A stretch of 64,000 bases of DNA, taken from the NCBI RefSeq assembly GCF_014930455.1, contig NZ_JAAIYO010000003.1:930001-994000 (forward strand), in the 5' to 3' direction. Both the position numbers and the translations under genes were made by a program. The notes under the pieces were generated by a model. It worked only from the letters and a program-made list of their open reading frames with translations. It ran no database searches and was not told the DNA's origin. This DNA is from Corallococcus soli. GTDB lineage: Bacteria > Myxococcota > Myxococcia > Myxococcales > Myxococcaceae. Positions 33,029 to 41,162 of this stretch are shown here, in pieces. Numbering within the stretch: the stretch's first letter is position 1; the number at the start of each line of letters is the position of its first letter.

Positions 33029-33862
33029 ATGGTGCGTAGCCCCCTTTTCGCGGCAATCCTCCTGGCCTTCACCGTTGGTTGCGCCTCGCAGCGACTCTCC
33101 GGAGCGGATCTGGATCGGGTCCATCGGCCCGCCTTCATCTCCCGCATCGAGGACGGCGCGGGGCCCAAGAGCCTCGTGTTCCGCGAGGACGGCGCCTACT
33201 CCGGCAAGCTCAAGAAGCTGGAGGACAAGGAGGCGGACCGGCGGCTCACCGTGAAGCTGCAGCAGGCGGTGACGCGCTTCGAGCTCTCCGAGCGCCTGCG
33301 CGTCACCACCCTGTCGCGCCTGCCGGAGGAGGCCCCGTGGACGGACGCGGTGGACCCCGCGCGGGTCGCCACCGCGCTGGAGAGCTTCCTGGTGGAGGAG
33401 GTGCCCGCCAACGCCCCGGACTATGACTTGATGGGCCCGCTGGGCGCGGACACGGTGGTGGAGTTCGTCATCCAGGACTTCGGCATGCGCAGCGAGGACG
33501 GCCACGCGGGGGCCTACCTCAAGGGTTACGGGCGCATGTTCCGGCTGGACGGGCGCTCGGAGCTGTGGCGCCGGCCGTTCGACATGGACGCGGTGGACCA
33601 GGGCGCGCCGCACCTGGACCCGTTCAAGGTCGGCAAGGAGCCGGAGCTGTTCCGTCTGGCCATGACGGCGCTGCTGGACAAGGTGGCGGACATGTTCGTG
33701 AAGGACCTGACGCCGCAGAACCGCAGGGGCGCTGGGCCCACCGGTGACGCGGCGCCGGACACGGTGCCCTCGGCCGTCACCCCCACGGCCGCGCCAGCGC
33801 CGCTGCCCACCCCGCCCGAGCGTCAGCTCCCGCCGGGCGAGCTGCCGGATCCGGACGCCTGA
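33029..33862 (+). CDS. Uncharacterised lipoprotein
   Basis: A signal peptide with lipobox (LLAFTVGC, Cys at residue 18) opens a 277-aa protein. The mature part (DYDLMGPLGADTVVEFVIQD, GAYLKGYGRMFRLDGRSELW) looks like a beta-rich periplasmic domain ending in a Pro-rich tail. No catalytic motif or named family is recognised. A TAGCCT hexamer 7 bases before the ATG and the absence of a Shine-Dalgarno site hint at a leaderless transcript. It is divergent from the MshEN-VgrG-2 operon and convergent with the permease gene. Confidence 0.75.
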   Translation: MVRSPLFAAILLAFTVGCASQRLSGADLDRVHRPAFISRIEDGAGPKSLVFREDGAYSGKLKKLEDKEADRRLTVKLQQAVTRFELSERLRVTTLSRLPEEAPWTDAVDPARVATALESFLVEEVPANAPDYDLMGPLGADTVVEFVIQDFGMRSEDGHAGAYLKGYGRMFRLDGRSELWRRPFDMDAVDQGAPHLDPFKVGKEPELFRLAMTALLDKVADMFVKDLTPQNRRGAGPTGDAAPDTVPSAVTPTAAPAPLPTPPERQLPPGELPDPDA

Positions 33863-33878
33863 CGGCTCCCATTGACGC

Positions 33879-35129
33879 TCAGGGAAAGAGGGCGTGCTCC
33901 GCCAGGAGCACGCCCAGCCCCACGGCGAAGCTGACCAGGGTGACGGGCACGCCCACGCGCAGGTAGTCGACGAAGCCCATGCGCACCTTGCCGCGCGCGG
34001 CCTCGAAGACGATGAGGTTCGCCACGCTGCCGACGAGCGTGAGGTTGCCCGCCAGCGTGGAGCCCAGCGCGAGCACGTGCCACGCGAGCTCCGGCTGTTG
34101 CATGGCCGGCACCCACGCGCGGGCCAGCATCACGAAGGGCACGTTGCTGAAGAGGTTGGAGGCCACGAGCGTGAGGAACGCGAAGCCCAGCGTCTCGCGC
34201 CACGGCGGCCCGGCCATCAGCGGGGAGAACACCTGGCGGATCTCCTCCGCCCAGCCCGCCTTGTGCACCCCGTGCACGACGACGAAGAGGCTGGCGAAGA
34301 AGAGCAGCAGCACCCAGTCCACGCGCTCCAGCGCCTCGCGCGAGTCGTGCCCGGACAGCGTCATCACCAGCACCCCGCCCGCGAGCGCGCTCCAGCTCAT
34401 GGGCAGGCCCGCGAAGAACGCCACCACCACGCCCAGCAGCACCCCGAGCGACAGCGCCAGCAGCTTGCGGTCCACGTCGATGGGGGGCGGGTGCGCGTCG
34501 AAGCGGGCGGCGGGCAGCTCCTTGCGGAACAGGTACAGGAGCGCGAGCGCGACGATGGCGGTGGAGAGCAGGGCGGGCAGGGCCATGTACCCGGCGAAGC
34601 GCGCGTAGCCCAGGCCGGACGCGCCTTGAATCAGCATGTTCTGCGGGTTGCCGGTGAACGTGGCCACCGAGCCGCTGTTGCTGCCCATGCACACCGCGAG
34701 CAGGTACGGCACGGGCGGCAGGCGCGCGTCCTCCACCACCACGAGCACCAGCGGCGTGAGGAACAGGCACACGGTGTCGTTGACGAGGAACGCGGACAGC
34801 ACGGCGCTGACGAACGTGACGGCGACGAGCAGCACGCGGGGCGTGTGGGCGACGCGCAGCGCCTTCGCGCCGGTGGCGCGGAAGAACTTCGCCTGGGACA
34901 GGTACGCGGCCAGCAGCATCATCCCCAGCAGCAGGACGAGCGTGTCCATGTCGATGGCCTGTTCGGCCCGATCCGCGCTGTGGCCGAACACCTCCGCGGG
35001 GGTGACGACGCCCGCGACGACCATCAGCGTGGCGCCCAGCAGCGCGCCTCCGGGACGGTCCAGCTTGAGGAAGGGCAGCCTCGCCCCGGCGATGAAGATG
35101 TACGTGAAGAGGAAGATCGCGAGCGCCAC
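33879..35129 (-). CDS. ArsB/NhaD (ion transporter superfamily) permease
   Basis: A 416-residue polytopic membrane protein with about 10-12 predicted spans. Typical superfamily blocks are SAFLVNDTVCLFLTPLVLVV, SGSVATFTGNPQNMLI and the pseudo-repeat LAGNLTLVGSVANLIV near the C-terminus. Members export arsenite or exchange Na+/H+ or dicarboxylates; the substrate cannot be read here. No arsR or arsC is nearby. The start is GTG 35129. Confidence 0.82.
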   Translation of the reverse strand: MALAIFLFTYIFIAGARLPFLKLDRPGGALLGATLMVVAGVVTPAEVFGHSADRAEQAIDMDTLVLLLGMMLLAAYLSQAKFFRATGAKALRVAHTPRVLLVAVTFVSAVLSAFLVNDTVCLFLTPLVLVVVEDARLPPVPYLLAVCMGSNSGSVATFTGNPQNMLIQGASGLGYARFAGYMALPALLSTAIVALALLYLFRKELPAARFDAHPPPIDVDRKLLALSLGVLLGVVVAFFAGLPMSWSALAGGVLVMTLSGHDSREALERVDWVLLLFFASLFVVVHGVHKAGWAEEIRQVFSPLMAGPPWRETLGFAFLTLVASNLFSNVPFVMLARAWVPAMQQPELAWHVLALGSTLAGNLTLVGSVANLIVFEAARGKVRMGFVDYLRVGVPVTLVSFAVGLGVLLAEHALFP

Positions 35130-35176
35130 GGGCGCGGGACACTAAGCCAGTTCGAAGGACAACGCCGCTGCCATCC

Positions 35177-35647
35177 TCAGGCGTCCTCGTCAGGCAGGAG
35201 CGTGCGGAGCAGCGCGTCGTCAGGACCGAGCGGACGCCAGCCGGGCGGGGGCGGAGTCGCGCGGAGTGTGGCCCTGGCCTGCCTGACCCGCTCCTTATGG
35301 GTTTCTGGGGTGTACGCCGACCACTGACTGAGCGCCATGGCAACCTCCATCCGAACGTCGTCATCCAGCGCTGCCGGCCACCCGTTTGGGAGGTACGTGC
35401 ACAGTTCGCGCACGAACTGCCCGCGAACCAGGCGGGTGACCTGATGGCTGCGCTCCGCCTCGGCCACCAGACCGCTGAATACCTGCACACCGGCGATGTC
35501 ATCCCGTCCAAGCTCCTCGGCCAGCGCCACCAGCGAGGCGGTAGGGCGTGCCTCGGCAAAGGCGATCAGCGAATCGTAGCCGCGTTCGCGGACGCGTTCG
35601 TACAGGCGGGCCTTCCAGTTCCCCTGCCACGAACGTCCGTCGGTCAT
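35177..35647 (-). CDS. Candidate immunity protein to the adjacent SitA-like toxin
   Basis: A 156-residue cytoplasmic helical protein starting MTDGRSWQGNWKARL and ending in an acidic LLPDEDA. There is no signal, span or enzyme motif. ATG 35647 overlaps the toxin stop as ATGA, the usual coupling of toxin-immunity pairs. A 23-codon relic beginning MSDGRSWQGRWRVRL at 42142 shows that this family recurs in the region. Immunity function is inferred from position and coupling, by analogy with SitI partners of SitA toxins in Myxococcus. Confidence 0.65.
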   Translation of the reverse strand: MTDGRSWQGNWKARLYERVRERGYDSLIAFAEARPTASLVALAEELGRDDIAGVQVFSGLVAEAERSHQVTRLVRGQFVRELCTYLPNGWPAALDDDVRMEVAMALSQWSAYTPETHKERVRQARATLRATPPPPGWRPLGPDDALLRTLLPDEDA

Positions 35648-37182
35648 CGGCTTCTCCCCTTGGTGAAATTCATCGGGATGTCGTAGAGCTTCATGTTGTT
35701 TCCGACGATCCTCAGGACCGCATTCCGCGTCAACTGCCGGCCAGCTTCGGCCTCAGCATCGCGCAGCACCTCCATGATCATCCGGTTCCATTCGCCGGGC
35801 CATGTGCGCCCCAGGCGCCAGTTGCCGCCGCCGTGAATCGCCTCGTGGTGTGCCTGCTCCAACCGGACGCAGAAGTTGTCGATGTCCAGGTCGTCCCTGA
35901 AACCGCGCTGCGCGAACCACTCGCGGTGCTCTTGCGGCAGGACGTGGTGTTTCGGTGCCTTGGACATGCCCGCCCCAGCTCTGTCCGTCACCTGCATGCC
36001 GCGCACCTCGGGGCTGTCCCCCAGTGCGTCGCGCACGCCCTTGGGCAGGTCCTGATGTGCTTGGGCCATCAGGACCTGTCCGCCATGGATGCGGACGGCC
36101 GCGCTGACGGCAGGAACGGAGAGGACGCCCGCCTGCACGAGCCTTCGCATCATCTCCACCCACTCGGCGGAGACAACCATCCGCGAGCCCACCATGACTC
36201 CCCCCGAACTCATCACGAGGCCCACGCCGAGCGTGGCGGGAGTGGAGGGCGGCAGCCGTGGCAGCGACATCTTCAGCGTGGAAATCAAGGTGAGCGCCTC
36301 CACTGCCTGCATCGCCGCGATGACCTGCCCACCGAGCTTCATCGTCGCGCGGGTCTCTCGATGGAGCGCGTCGAACTCACGGGTCAGCTTTCCCATCAGC
36401 TCGGGCATCGCGGTCGCCGCCACCTCCACCCGCGCCGGGTCCAGAGAGGAGAGGCCCGTCAGCGTGGGCTCCATCATCCCCTGCACGCGATGAAGGTCGG
36501 CGAACAGCTTCTCGACACTGCACATCGGGCAGTGGCGGAGCACCGCGTCCGAGAGGTGGAGGAAGTCAACCCAGGTGGCCAGCAGCAGGGTGCCGAACAA
36601 AGCCGCCTGGAGTCGGGGCCCCGTCATGCCGAGCAGGCCCAGTTCCATCCCCGAATCGCCGACTTCCGAGGCTGCATCCGTCAGCGCGGTGGCGCTCCCG
36701 AGCGCACCCTGAAGCCACGCCAATTGATGGGAGCCCTGGTCGAGATAGCGGGTGAAGACGCCGTTGAGGCCCCATCCCCCGAGGGCCGGAGGACGGGCCG
36801 CGAGCTTGGAGAACGCGGCTGCGACGCCGCCCCTGGAGTCCTTCATTTCGTCAATGGCTTCGAGGATTGCTTGACGCGTCAGCTCGGGACGCGGCTCCCC
36901 ACCCCCAACGGCACCCGCCACGCCGCCATGACTTGCTCCCGTCGCGTCGTCACGTAGCCCCTGGCGACGTAGCAGCCGTTGTTGCACTTCGGGTCCCGCG
37001 AGGGAGGACGGCGGGGAGGACTCAGCGCGCGGGGGCTCCTCCCCCGGAGCCTCGCCCCACGCGGACGCAGGAGTCACATGCTGCGCATGGCTCAAGCTCC
37101 GGCCCCGCCCGGGAGCCCGCGGCGCGGAGGCGCATCCCGTGGCCAGCAGCACCACGGCGAGCACGAAGGCATCAGTGCGCAT
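35644..37182 (-). CDS. SitA-like lipoprotein toxin with DUF2380-type C-terminal domain
   Basis: The 512-aa protein has a lipoprotein signal (FVLAVVLLATGC, Cys 17). A long middle has hydrophobic helices (GPRLQAALFGTLLLATWV, ATLGVGLVMSSGGVMVG), followed by a His-rich C-terminal domain from about residue 405: HHVLPQEHREWFAQRGF, then AHHEAIHGGGNW and WPGEWNRMIMEVLRDAE. The latter matches the Myxococcus paralogous lipoprotein family (DUF2380/TIGR02269) and resembles HNH/GHH-type nuclease sites. SitA toxins pass between siblings by TraAB outer-membrane exchange. The start is ATG 37182, overlapping the upstream small gene by 11 bases; ATG at 37209 is not needed. Nuclease activity is inference. Confidence 0.72.
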   Translation of the reverse strand: MRTDAFVLAVVLLATGCASAPRAPGRGRSLSHAQHVTPASAWGEAPGEEPPRAESSPPSSLAGPEVQQRLLRRQGLRDDATGASHGGVAGAVGGGEPRPELTRQAILEAIDEMKDSRGGVAAAFSKLAARPPALGGWGLNGVFTRYLDQGSHQLAWLQGALGSATALTDAASEVGDSGMELGLLGMTGPRLQAALFGTLLLATWVDFLHLSDAVLRHCPMCSVEKLFADLHRVQGMMEPTLTGLSSLDPARVEVAATAMPELMGKLTREFDALHRETRATMKLGGQVIAAMQAVEALTLISTLKMSLPRLPPSTPATLGVGLVMSSGGVMVGSRMVVSAEWVEMMRRLVQAGVLSVPAVSAAVRIHGGQVLMAQAHQDLPKGVRDALGDSPEVRGMQVTDRAGAGMSKAPKHHVLPQEHREWFAQRGFRDDLDIDNFCVRLEQAHHEAIHGGGNWRLGRTWPGEWNRMIMEVLRDAEAEAGRQLTRNAVLRIVGNNMKLYDIPMNFTKGRSR

Positions 37183-37408
37183 GGTCCACCCCCAGGCCCA
37201 CCGAGGCAAAGGCCCCCGGTCGCAGCGTCCCTTCCTCTGTCGGGAACAGCCGCGTGCCGCCTGTGCCCAGCGCTTCCAAGCGCGTCAGGAAGTGCCACGC
37301 ACGGGTCGGTGCACGCTCCTTCGCCGCGGGCGCCGTAACGTCCTTTGCCCACGCGACTGCCGGCCACACCTGCCACAGCCAGACAGCCACGCTTCGCATC
37401 CTTCGCAC
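37172..37408 (-). CDS. Small exported protein upstream of the SitA-like toxin
   Basis: 78 aa from GTG 37408. The first 21 residues look like a signal peptide (SVAVWLWQVWPAVAWA), and the rest is short and polar with LTRLEALGTGGTRLFPTEEG. It is unrecognised; the end (LRPGAFASVGLG) is reminiscent of a beta-strand of a larger outer-membrane protein, so it could be a truncated gene. A strong ribosome site (GGGAGG, 37416-37421) and 11-base overlap with the toxin gene argue that it is translated. Some sit loci carry an accessory sitB gene in this place; homology cannot be claimed. Confidence 0.5.
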   Translation of the reverse strand: MRRMRSVAVWLWQVWPAVAWAKDVTAPAAKERAPTRAWHFLTRLEALGTGGTRLFPTEEGTLRPGAFASVGLGVDHAH

Positions 37409-37615
37409 TCACACACCTCCCTGGAATGCCCCAGCCAAGGGAGCAAAGGCCACACGTCTGACATTCAGCCCCTCACGGGCCAGCTTCGCGTCGCTGCTCT
37501 GGGGCGAGGTGAATAGAGACGGGCCGACGGGGGCCAGGTCCGGCGAAGTGATTCCGTTCAGGGGATGGGCTGCGGTGGTGGTGGCCGCCGCTGCCTGCGA
37601 GGAGTGGCGCTGCAT
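37409..37615 (-). CDS. Possible small ORF at head of the toxin operon
   Basis: 68 aa from ATG 37615, Ala/Thr/Ser-rich, unrecognised, without a clear signal peptide. Its stop overlaps the start region of the 78-aa gene and its 3' end contains that gene's ribosome-binding site, which suits leader-peptide-like coupling. It begins just after the AT-rich promoter segment. Coding status is uncertain. Confidence 0.3.
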   Translation of the reverse strand: MQRHSSQAAAATTTAAHPLNGITSPDLAPVGPSLFTSPQSSDAKLAREGLNVRRVAFAPLAGAFQGGV

Positions 37616-37627
37616 GCCACGGAGAAG

Positions 37628-37665
37628 ACTTTAAAAGTTTTTGATAAATGGACTTTTAAGGTTCA
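37628..37665. promoter_or_regulatory. AT-rich divergent control region with repeated ACTTT-type palindromes
   Basis: About 38 bases of strikingly low GC in a roughly 70% GC window. It contains the odd palindrome ACTTTAAAAGT (37628-37638) and a related GACTTTTAAG (37651-37660) about two helical turns away, with TTGATA between. It separates the minus-strand toxin operon from the plus-strand kinase-like gene and probably holds promoters and a repressor or silencer site for both. Confidence 0.45.
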
Positions 37666-37714
37666 TTGCGCACAGACTCACAGGGTCGCTGTCGCCCTTG
37701 CACCTTGAGGAGCC

Positions 37715-38867
37715 ATGTCCACCTCGACCACCAGCGCGCGGGTGAGCACCCGGTCGGCACCGCGCCGAAGCGTCCCTCCGCCAACGCCTGACAATCCAAG
37801 GCCCCTCTTCACCGTGGATGGCATCCGCCATGAGGCGATCCGCGAGCTGGTTCGGATGCAAACGGGGGAGCTGCTCCTGCTCGCCCGGCGCTACCCGGAG
37901 AAGGGCAGCGCGCTTCCCGGGCTCTGCTTCGTGCGACGACTGGCCAACCCCTCCACCTTCATGCGCCGCACGCGACTCGGGGAGGAGATTCAACTGGCCT
38001 TCCGCCTCCGCCATCGCGCAGGTGTTCCACCGCAAGGTGCACCTCGACGCCCTGCACGTCGTGATGGAGTCCGTGGAGGGGCCCTCGCTGGAGACGCTGG
38101 TGAGCGCGGGGGTGGCGCGCGGCCGGCCTGTTTCGGAGGCATTTGCCCTCTACGTCGGCGCGGAGCTCGCGGAGGCCTTGCACCACGCGCACACCCTGAC
38201 GCGCGAGGACGGTCAGCCGCTGGGCATCATCCACCGCGACGTCAATCCCCGGCATGTCTACGTGGGGGCGCATGGCGAGGTGAAGCTGACGAACTTCGGC
38301 GCGGCGTACTCCCTGGTGATCGGGCGGGAGGAGTCACCCGCGAGCCTCGTCCGGGGCGACGTGGCCTATGCCTCGCCCGAGTACCTGGAGCGGCTGCCGC
38401 TCACGCCTCGCTCCGATGTCTTCAGCCTGGGCGTCCTGCTGGTGGAGCTCTTCACCGGCAAGCACCCCTTCGACGTGGAGGACGTGCCCCGAAGGCCCCC
38501 GGGGCTGGAACCCCTGCACACGGAGATCACGCCCTCGCTGCCGCTGACGCAGATGCGGGTGCTGCTCGCGAGCTTTGGCCCGGAAGAGGTGGAATCCGCC
38601 GTGGAGATGCTTTCTCCAGACGTGAAGGAACTTCTGCACGCGGCGCTTCGCGCCAACCCGGACGAGCGCTTCGCCACGGCGGAGGCCATGCGCGATGTCA
38701 TGCGGGTGGCCCTGGCAAGGCGACACCCGGGATACGGGCGCCAGGAGGCCGCCGTGGAGTGGACCCGGGTGCTGGCCGAAGGCAGCGTGCTTCGCGACGC
38801 GGTGGAGTTCGGCGAGGGCGGCCTCTTCCCGGAGGGACTGGAGGCGCACGAGCTGGGAAGGAAGTAG
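37715..38867 (+). pseudogene. Frameshifted Ser/Thr pseudokinase
   Basis: Two overlapping frames make one kinase-like product. From ATG 37715 (after GAGGAG) the frame gives a start, then RRLANPSTFMRRTRL and GEEIQLAFRLRH. Sense then continues in the next frame from about 38010 as AIAQVFHRKVHLDALHVVME through LGIIHRDVNPRHVYVG to the end at 38867. The junction holds a single CGCCATC (38009-38015) where a tandem pair would restore the frame, so an 8-base slippage deletion is likely. The HRD motif remains, but DFG reads NFG and the glycine loop and lysine are poor, so even the intact form looks like a pseudokinase. A sequencing error cannot be excluded. Confidence 0.75.
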
Positions 38868-38871
38868 TGCG

Positions 38872-39225
38872 TCAGCGCGCCAGCGCGGAGGCGACGTGGA
38901 GGAGGGCGTCCAGGTCCTCCTCCTCCAGCTTCTGTGCGAGGTGGAGGAGCCGGCGCAGCTTGGGCGTCTCTTCTTCCTGGGATCGCTGAGCCTTTCGCCC
39001 GCGGGCTCTGGGTGTCAGACCCATCAACGTCTCAGGGGAGACCCGCAGCTCCTGACAGAGGCGATGGAGGGAGGGGACGCTGGGCAGCATCTTGCCGCGC
39101 TCCAGACGGCTGTAGACGGCAGGGACCAGCCCGATGCGTTCGGCCACTTCGGCCTGCATCAGTCCCAGGTGCTCACGGGCGGCGCGGGCCGCGGTGCCAA
39201 TGGTGATGGCCAGTTCTTCGTTCAT
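38872..39225 (-). CDS. XRE-family (HTH_3) transcriptional regulator
   Basis: 117 aa. The N-terminal half is a lambda-Cro/XRE helix-turn-helix: IGTAARAAREHLGLMQAEVA, ERIGLVPAVYSRLERGKMLP, SVPSLHRLCQELRVSPETLM. A basic linker (RARGRKAQR) and an acidic, helical tail (LEEEDLDALLHVASALA) follow. The start is ATG 39225; the longer open frame upstream is antisense to the kinase gene. It is convergent with the broken kinase (4 bases apart) and divergent from the intact kinase at 39292, so it may control that promoter. Confidence 0.85.
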   Translation of the reverse strand: MNEELAITIGTAARAAREHLGLMQAEVAERIGLVPAVYSRLERGKMLPSVPSLHRLCQELRVSPETLMGLTPRARGRKAQRSQEEETPKLRRLLHLAQKLEEEDLDALLHVASALAR

Positions 39226-39291
39226 GGAGGGCGCGCAGCGTAACCGAGAAGTCCGAGCCCGGGCCGTCAGGGCGTGCGAAGGAAGAATGCC

Positions 39292-41136
39292 ATGAGACCA
39301 CCGCCGGCCCTCTGGGCGCCCGGTGCCCGGGTGCTGGGCTACACGCTGGAGCGACAGTTGGGGCAGGGCGGCTTCGGCACCGTGTACCTCGCGCGATGTG
39401 AAGGCCTGCCGTGCGCGGTGAAGCTGCTGCACCTCCGGCGCGTGGGCGAACGGGCGGAGCGCGAAGTCTCCATCCTTGCCCGCCTGCACCACCCCAACGT
39501 GGTGAAGATCCTGGGCCATGGATACTGGCCGGTGGCGGAGCCGCAGTTCGCCGTCATCGCCATGGAGTACGTGGACGGGCGCCCGCTGGACGCGTGGGCC
39601 TGGGAGGAGAACCCCACCGCGCGGCGGGTGGCGGACGTGGTGCTGGACGTGGCCCGGGCGCTCGCCGCCGCCCACGCGGACGGGGTGGTGCACCGGGACG
39701 TGAAGGAGGCCAACGTCATGGTGCGCACCTCGGATGGCCTGGCCAAGTTGGTGGACTTCGGCGTCGGCGACTACGAGGGGGCGCGCTCGCTGACGCAGGA
39801 CATCCTCCCGCCAGGGACGCCGGACTACCGCTCGCCGGAGGCGTGGAGGTTCCTGCGAAGTCACCGCGACGTCCCGGGGGCCCGCTTCACCGCGGGACCG
39901 TCGGACGACTTGTGGGCGCTGGGGCTGGTCCTCTACCAGCTGTTGACGGCACGCTTCCCCTTCGACGGGCCGGATGCCCACGCGTTGACGGAGGCCATCC
40001 TCTCCAGCGTGCCCACGCTCCCCCACGAGCTGAACGCCCGCGTGCCCCGGGCCCTGAGTGACGTGTGCATGCGGCTCTTGGAGAAGACGCCCGAGGCGCG
40101 TACGTCGAGCGCCCAGGCCGTCTGCGAATCGCTGGTGGAGGCGCTGCGCGAGGCGGATGAGACGTGGGAGGTGCCGCTCTGCGATGCCTACGACGAGGAC
40201 TCCGCGACGACGGAGGGCGGTGGAGACAGCTTCGAGAAATGGCGGAATCGGCCACGGCACCGGCCCCGCCGGGGCAAGCGGGCTTCTCCTCGGAAGCCGC
40301 CAGCGCAGCCCGGGGACGCGGCCCCGGCGGCGGGGGCTGAAGCACCTCTTCAAGGGACGACGGTGCGGGGGGCACCATGGAGGGGCTGGCCCTCCCGTAC
40401 CCTGGCAGCGCTGGCCCTGGTGCTGGTGCTGATCACGATGGGGGCGGCGCTGGCGCGGTGGGCTCCACGCGCTTCGGGTTCCGCTCCGGCCCGTCAGGAA
40501 GTAGCGCCATCCGGCAAGGCGCCGCAAGGTGGTCTGGCCGCGGCTCCCAACAGGCCGGAGGCCGTCGCTCTTCCCCCGACGCTCCAGGAGGTTTCAGCCA
40601 CCGTGACGACGCAGACCACAGACACCCCGTCCCTTCCGCCCCCGTCGAAGCCCATGAAGAAGGGCATGACCGTCATGGCCCGCGCGGTGGGGACCGTCGC
40701 GACCTGCGCGGCCCTCGGGTGCCCCTCCGGGCCCCAGCTCCGCTCCCCGCCTCCGCCCGAGCCATGTCCCGTGGGGGCCGTGAAGGCCATGGAGAAGCTG
40801 GGGATCGACCTGGAGGACAAGCATCCCGCGCTTTTTGTCTTCAGTCGGCCTCACGTCATCTCCGTGCGCGAGGGACCCACGGAGCTGATCCTGGCAGGCC
40901 ACTGGGCGGACATGCCGAGCATGACGGTGCTGTCGGGCCGGCTCATCATGAGGGACCGCGTCTATGGGCACCTGACGTGGGCGACGACGCCGAAGGGTGA
41001 CAGCTTCCCCGTGTGCATGGAGGTCTATGCGGAGGAAGGGCAGCGAGGGATGGCCCGCGAGCCCGGAGACGATTCGCCCTCCAGTGCCCGCATCTTCACG
41101 ACCGCCAGAGTGAAGGCGGTCGGTGGGTTCGAGTAG
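39292..41136 (+). CDS. Membrane-anchored Ser/Thr protein kinase
   Basis: A 614-aa Hanks-type kinase. It has glycine loop LGQGGFGTVYLAR (residues 23-35), Lys44 in CAVKLL, HRDVKEANV catalytic loop, and LVDFGVGDYEG with intact DFG. PPGTPDYRSPEAW follows in the activation/P+1 region, so it should be active. A basic Pro-rich linker leads to one membrane span at about 369-388 (LAALALVLVLITMGAALA) and an outer domain of about 225 residues, beta-rich, with HPALFVFSRPHVISV and ELILAGHWADMPSM. The start is ATG 39292, 6 bases after GAAGGA. The DUF2381 gene follows after 26 bases. Kinase-DUF2381 neighbourhoods recur in myxobacteria. Confidence 0.9.
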   Translation: MRPPPALWAPGARVLGYTLERQLGQGGFGTVYLARCEGLPCAVKLLHLRRVGERAEREVSILARLHHPNVVKILGHGYWPVAEPQFAVIAMEYVDGRPLDAWAWEENPTARRVADVVLDVARALAAAHADGVVHRDVKEANVMVRTSDGLAKLVDFGVGDYEGARSLTQDILPPGTPDYRSPEAWRFLRSHRDVPGARFTAGPSDDLWALGLVLYQLLTARFPFDGPDAHALTEAILSSVPTLPHELNARVPRALSDVCMRLLEKTPEARTSSAQAVCESLVEALREADETWEVPLCDAYDEDSATTEGGGDSFEKWRNRPRHRPRRGKRASPRKPPAQPGDAAPAAGAEAPLQGTTVRGAPWRGWPSRTLAALALVLVLITMGAALARWAPRASGSAPARQEVAPSGKAPQGGLAAAPNRPEAVALPPTLQEVSATVTTQTTDTPSLPPPSKPMKKGMTVMARAVGTVATCAALGCPSGPQLRSPPPPEPCPVGAVKAMEKLGIDLEDKHPALFVFSRPHVISVREGPTELILAGHWADMPSMTVLSGRLIMRDRVYGHLTWATTPKGDSFPVCMEVYAEEGQRGMAREPGDDSPSSARIFTTARVKAVGGFE

Positions 41137-41162
41137 CAAGCCTGCCCGGGAGCCATCGTCGA

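Noticed and set aside
38868-38989. Continuation of the first kinase frame past 38020 to 38989
   Set aside because: After the frameshift point this frame reads Arg/Gly/Ala noise, while kinase motifs continue in the neighbouring frame.
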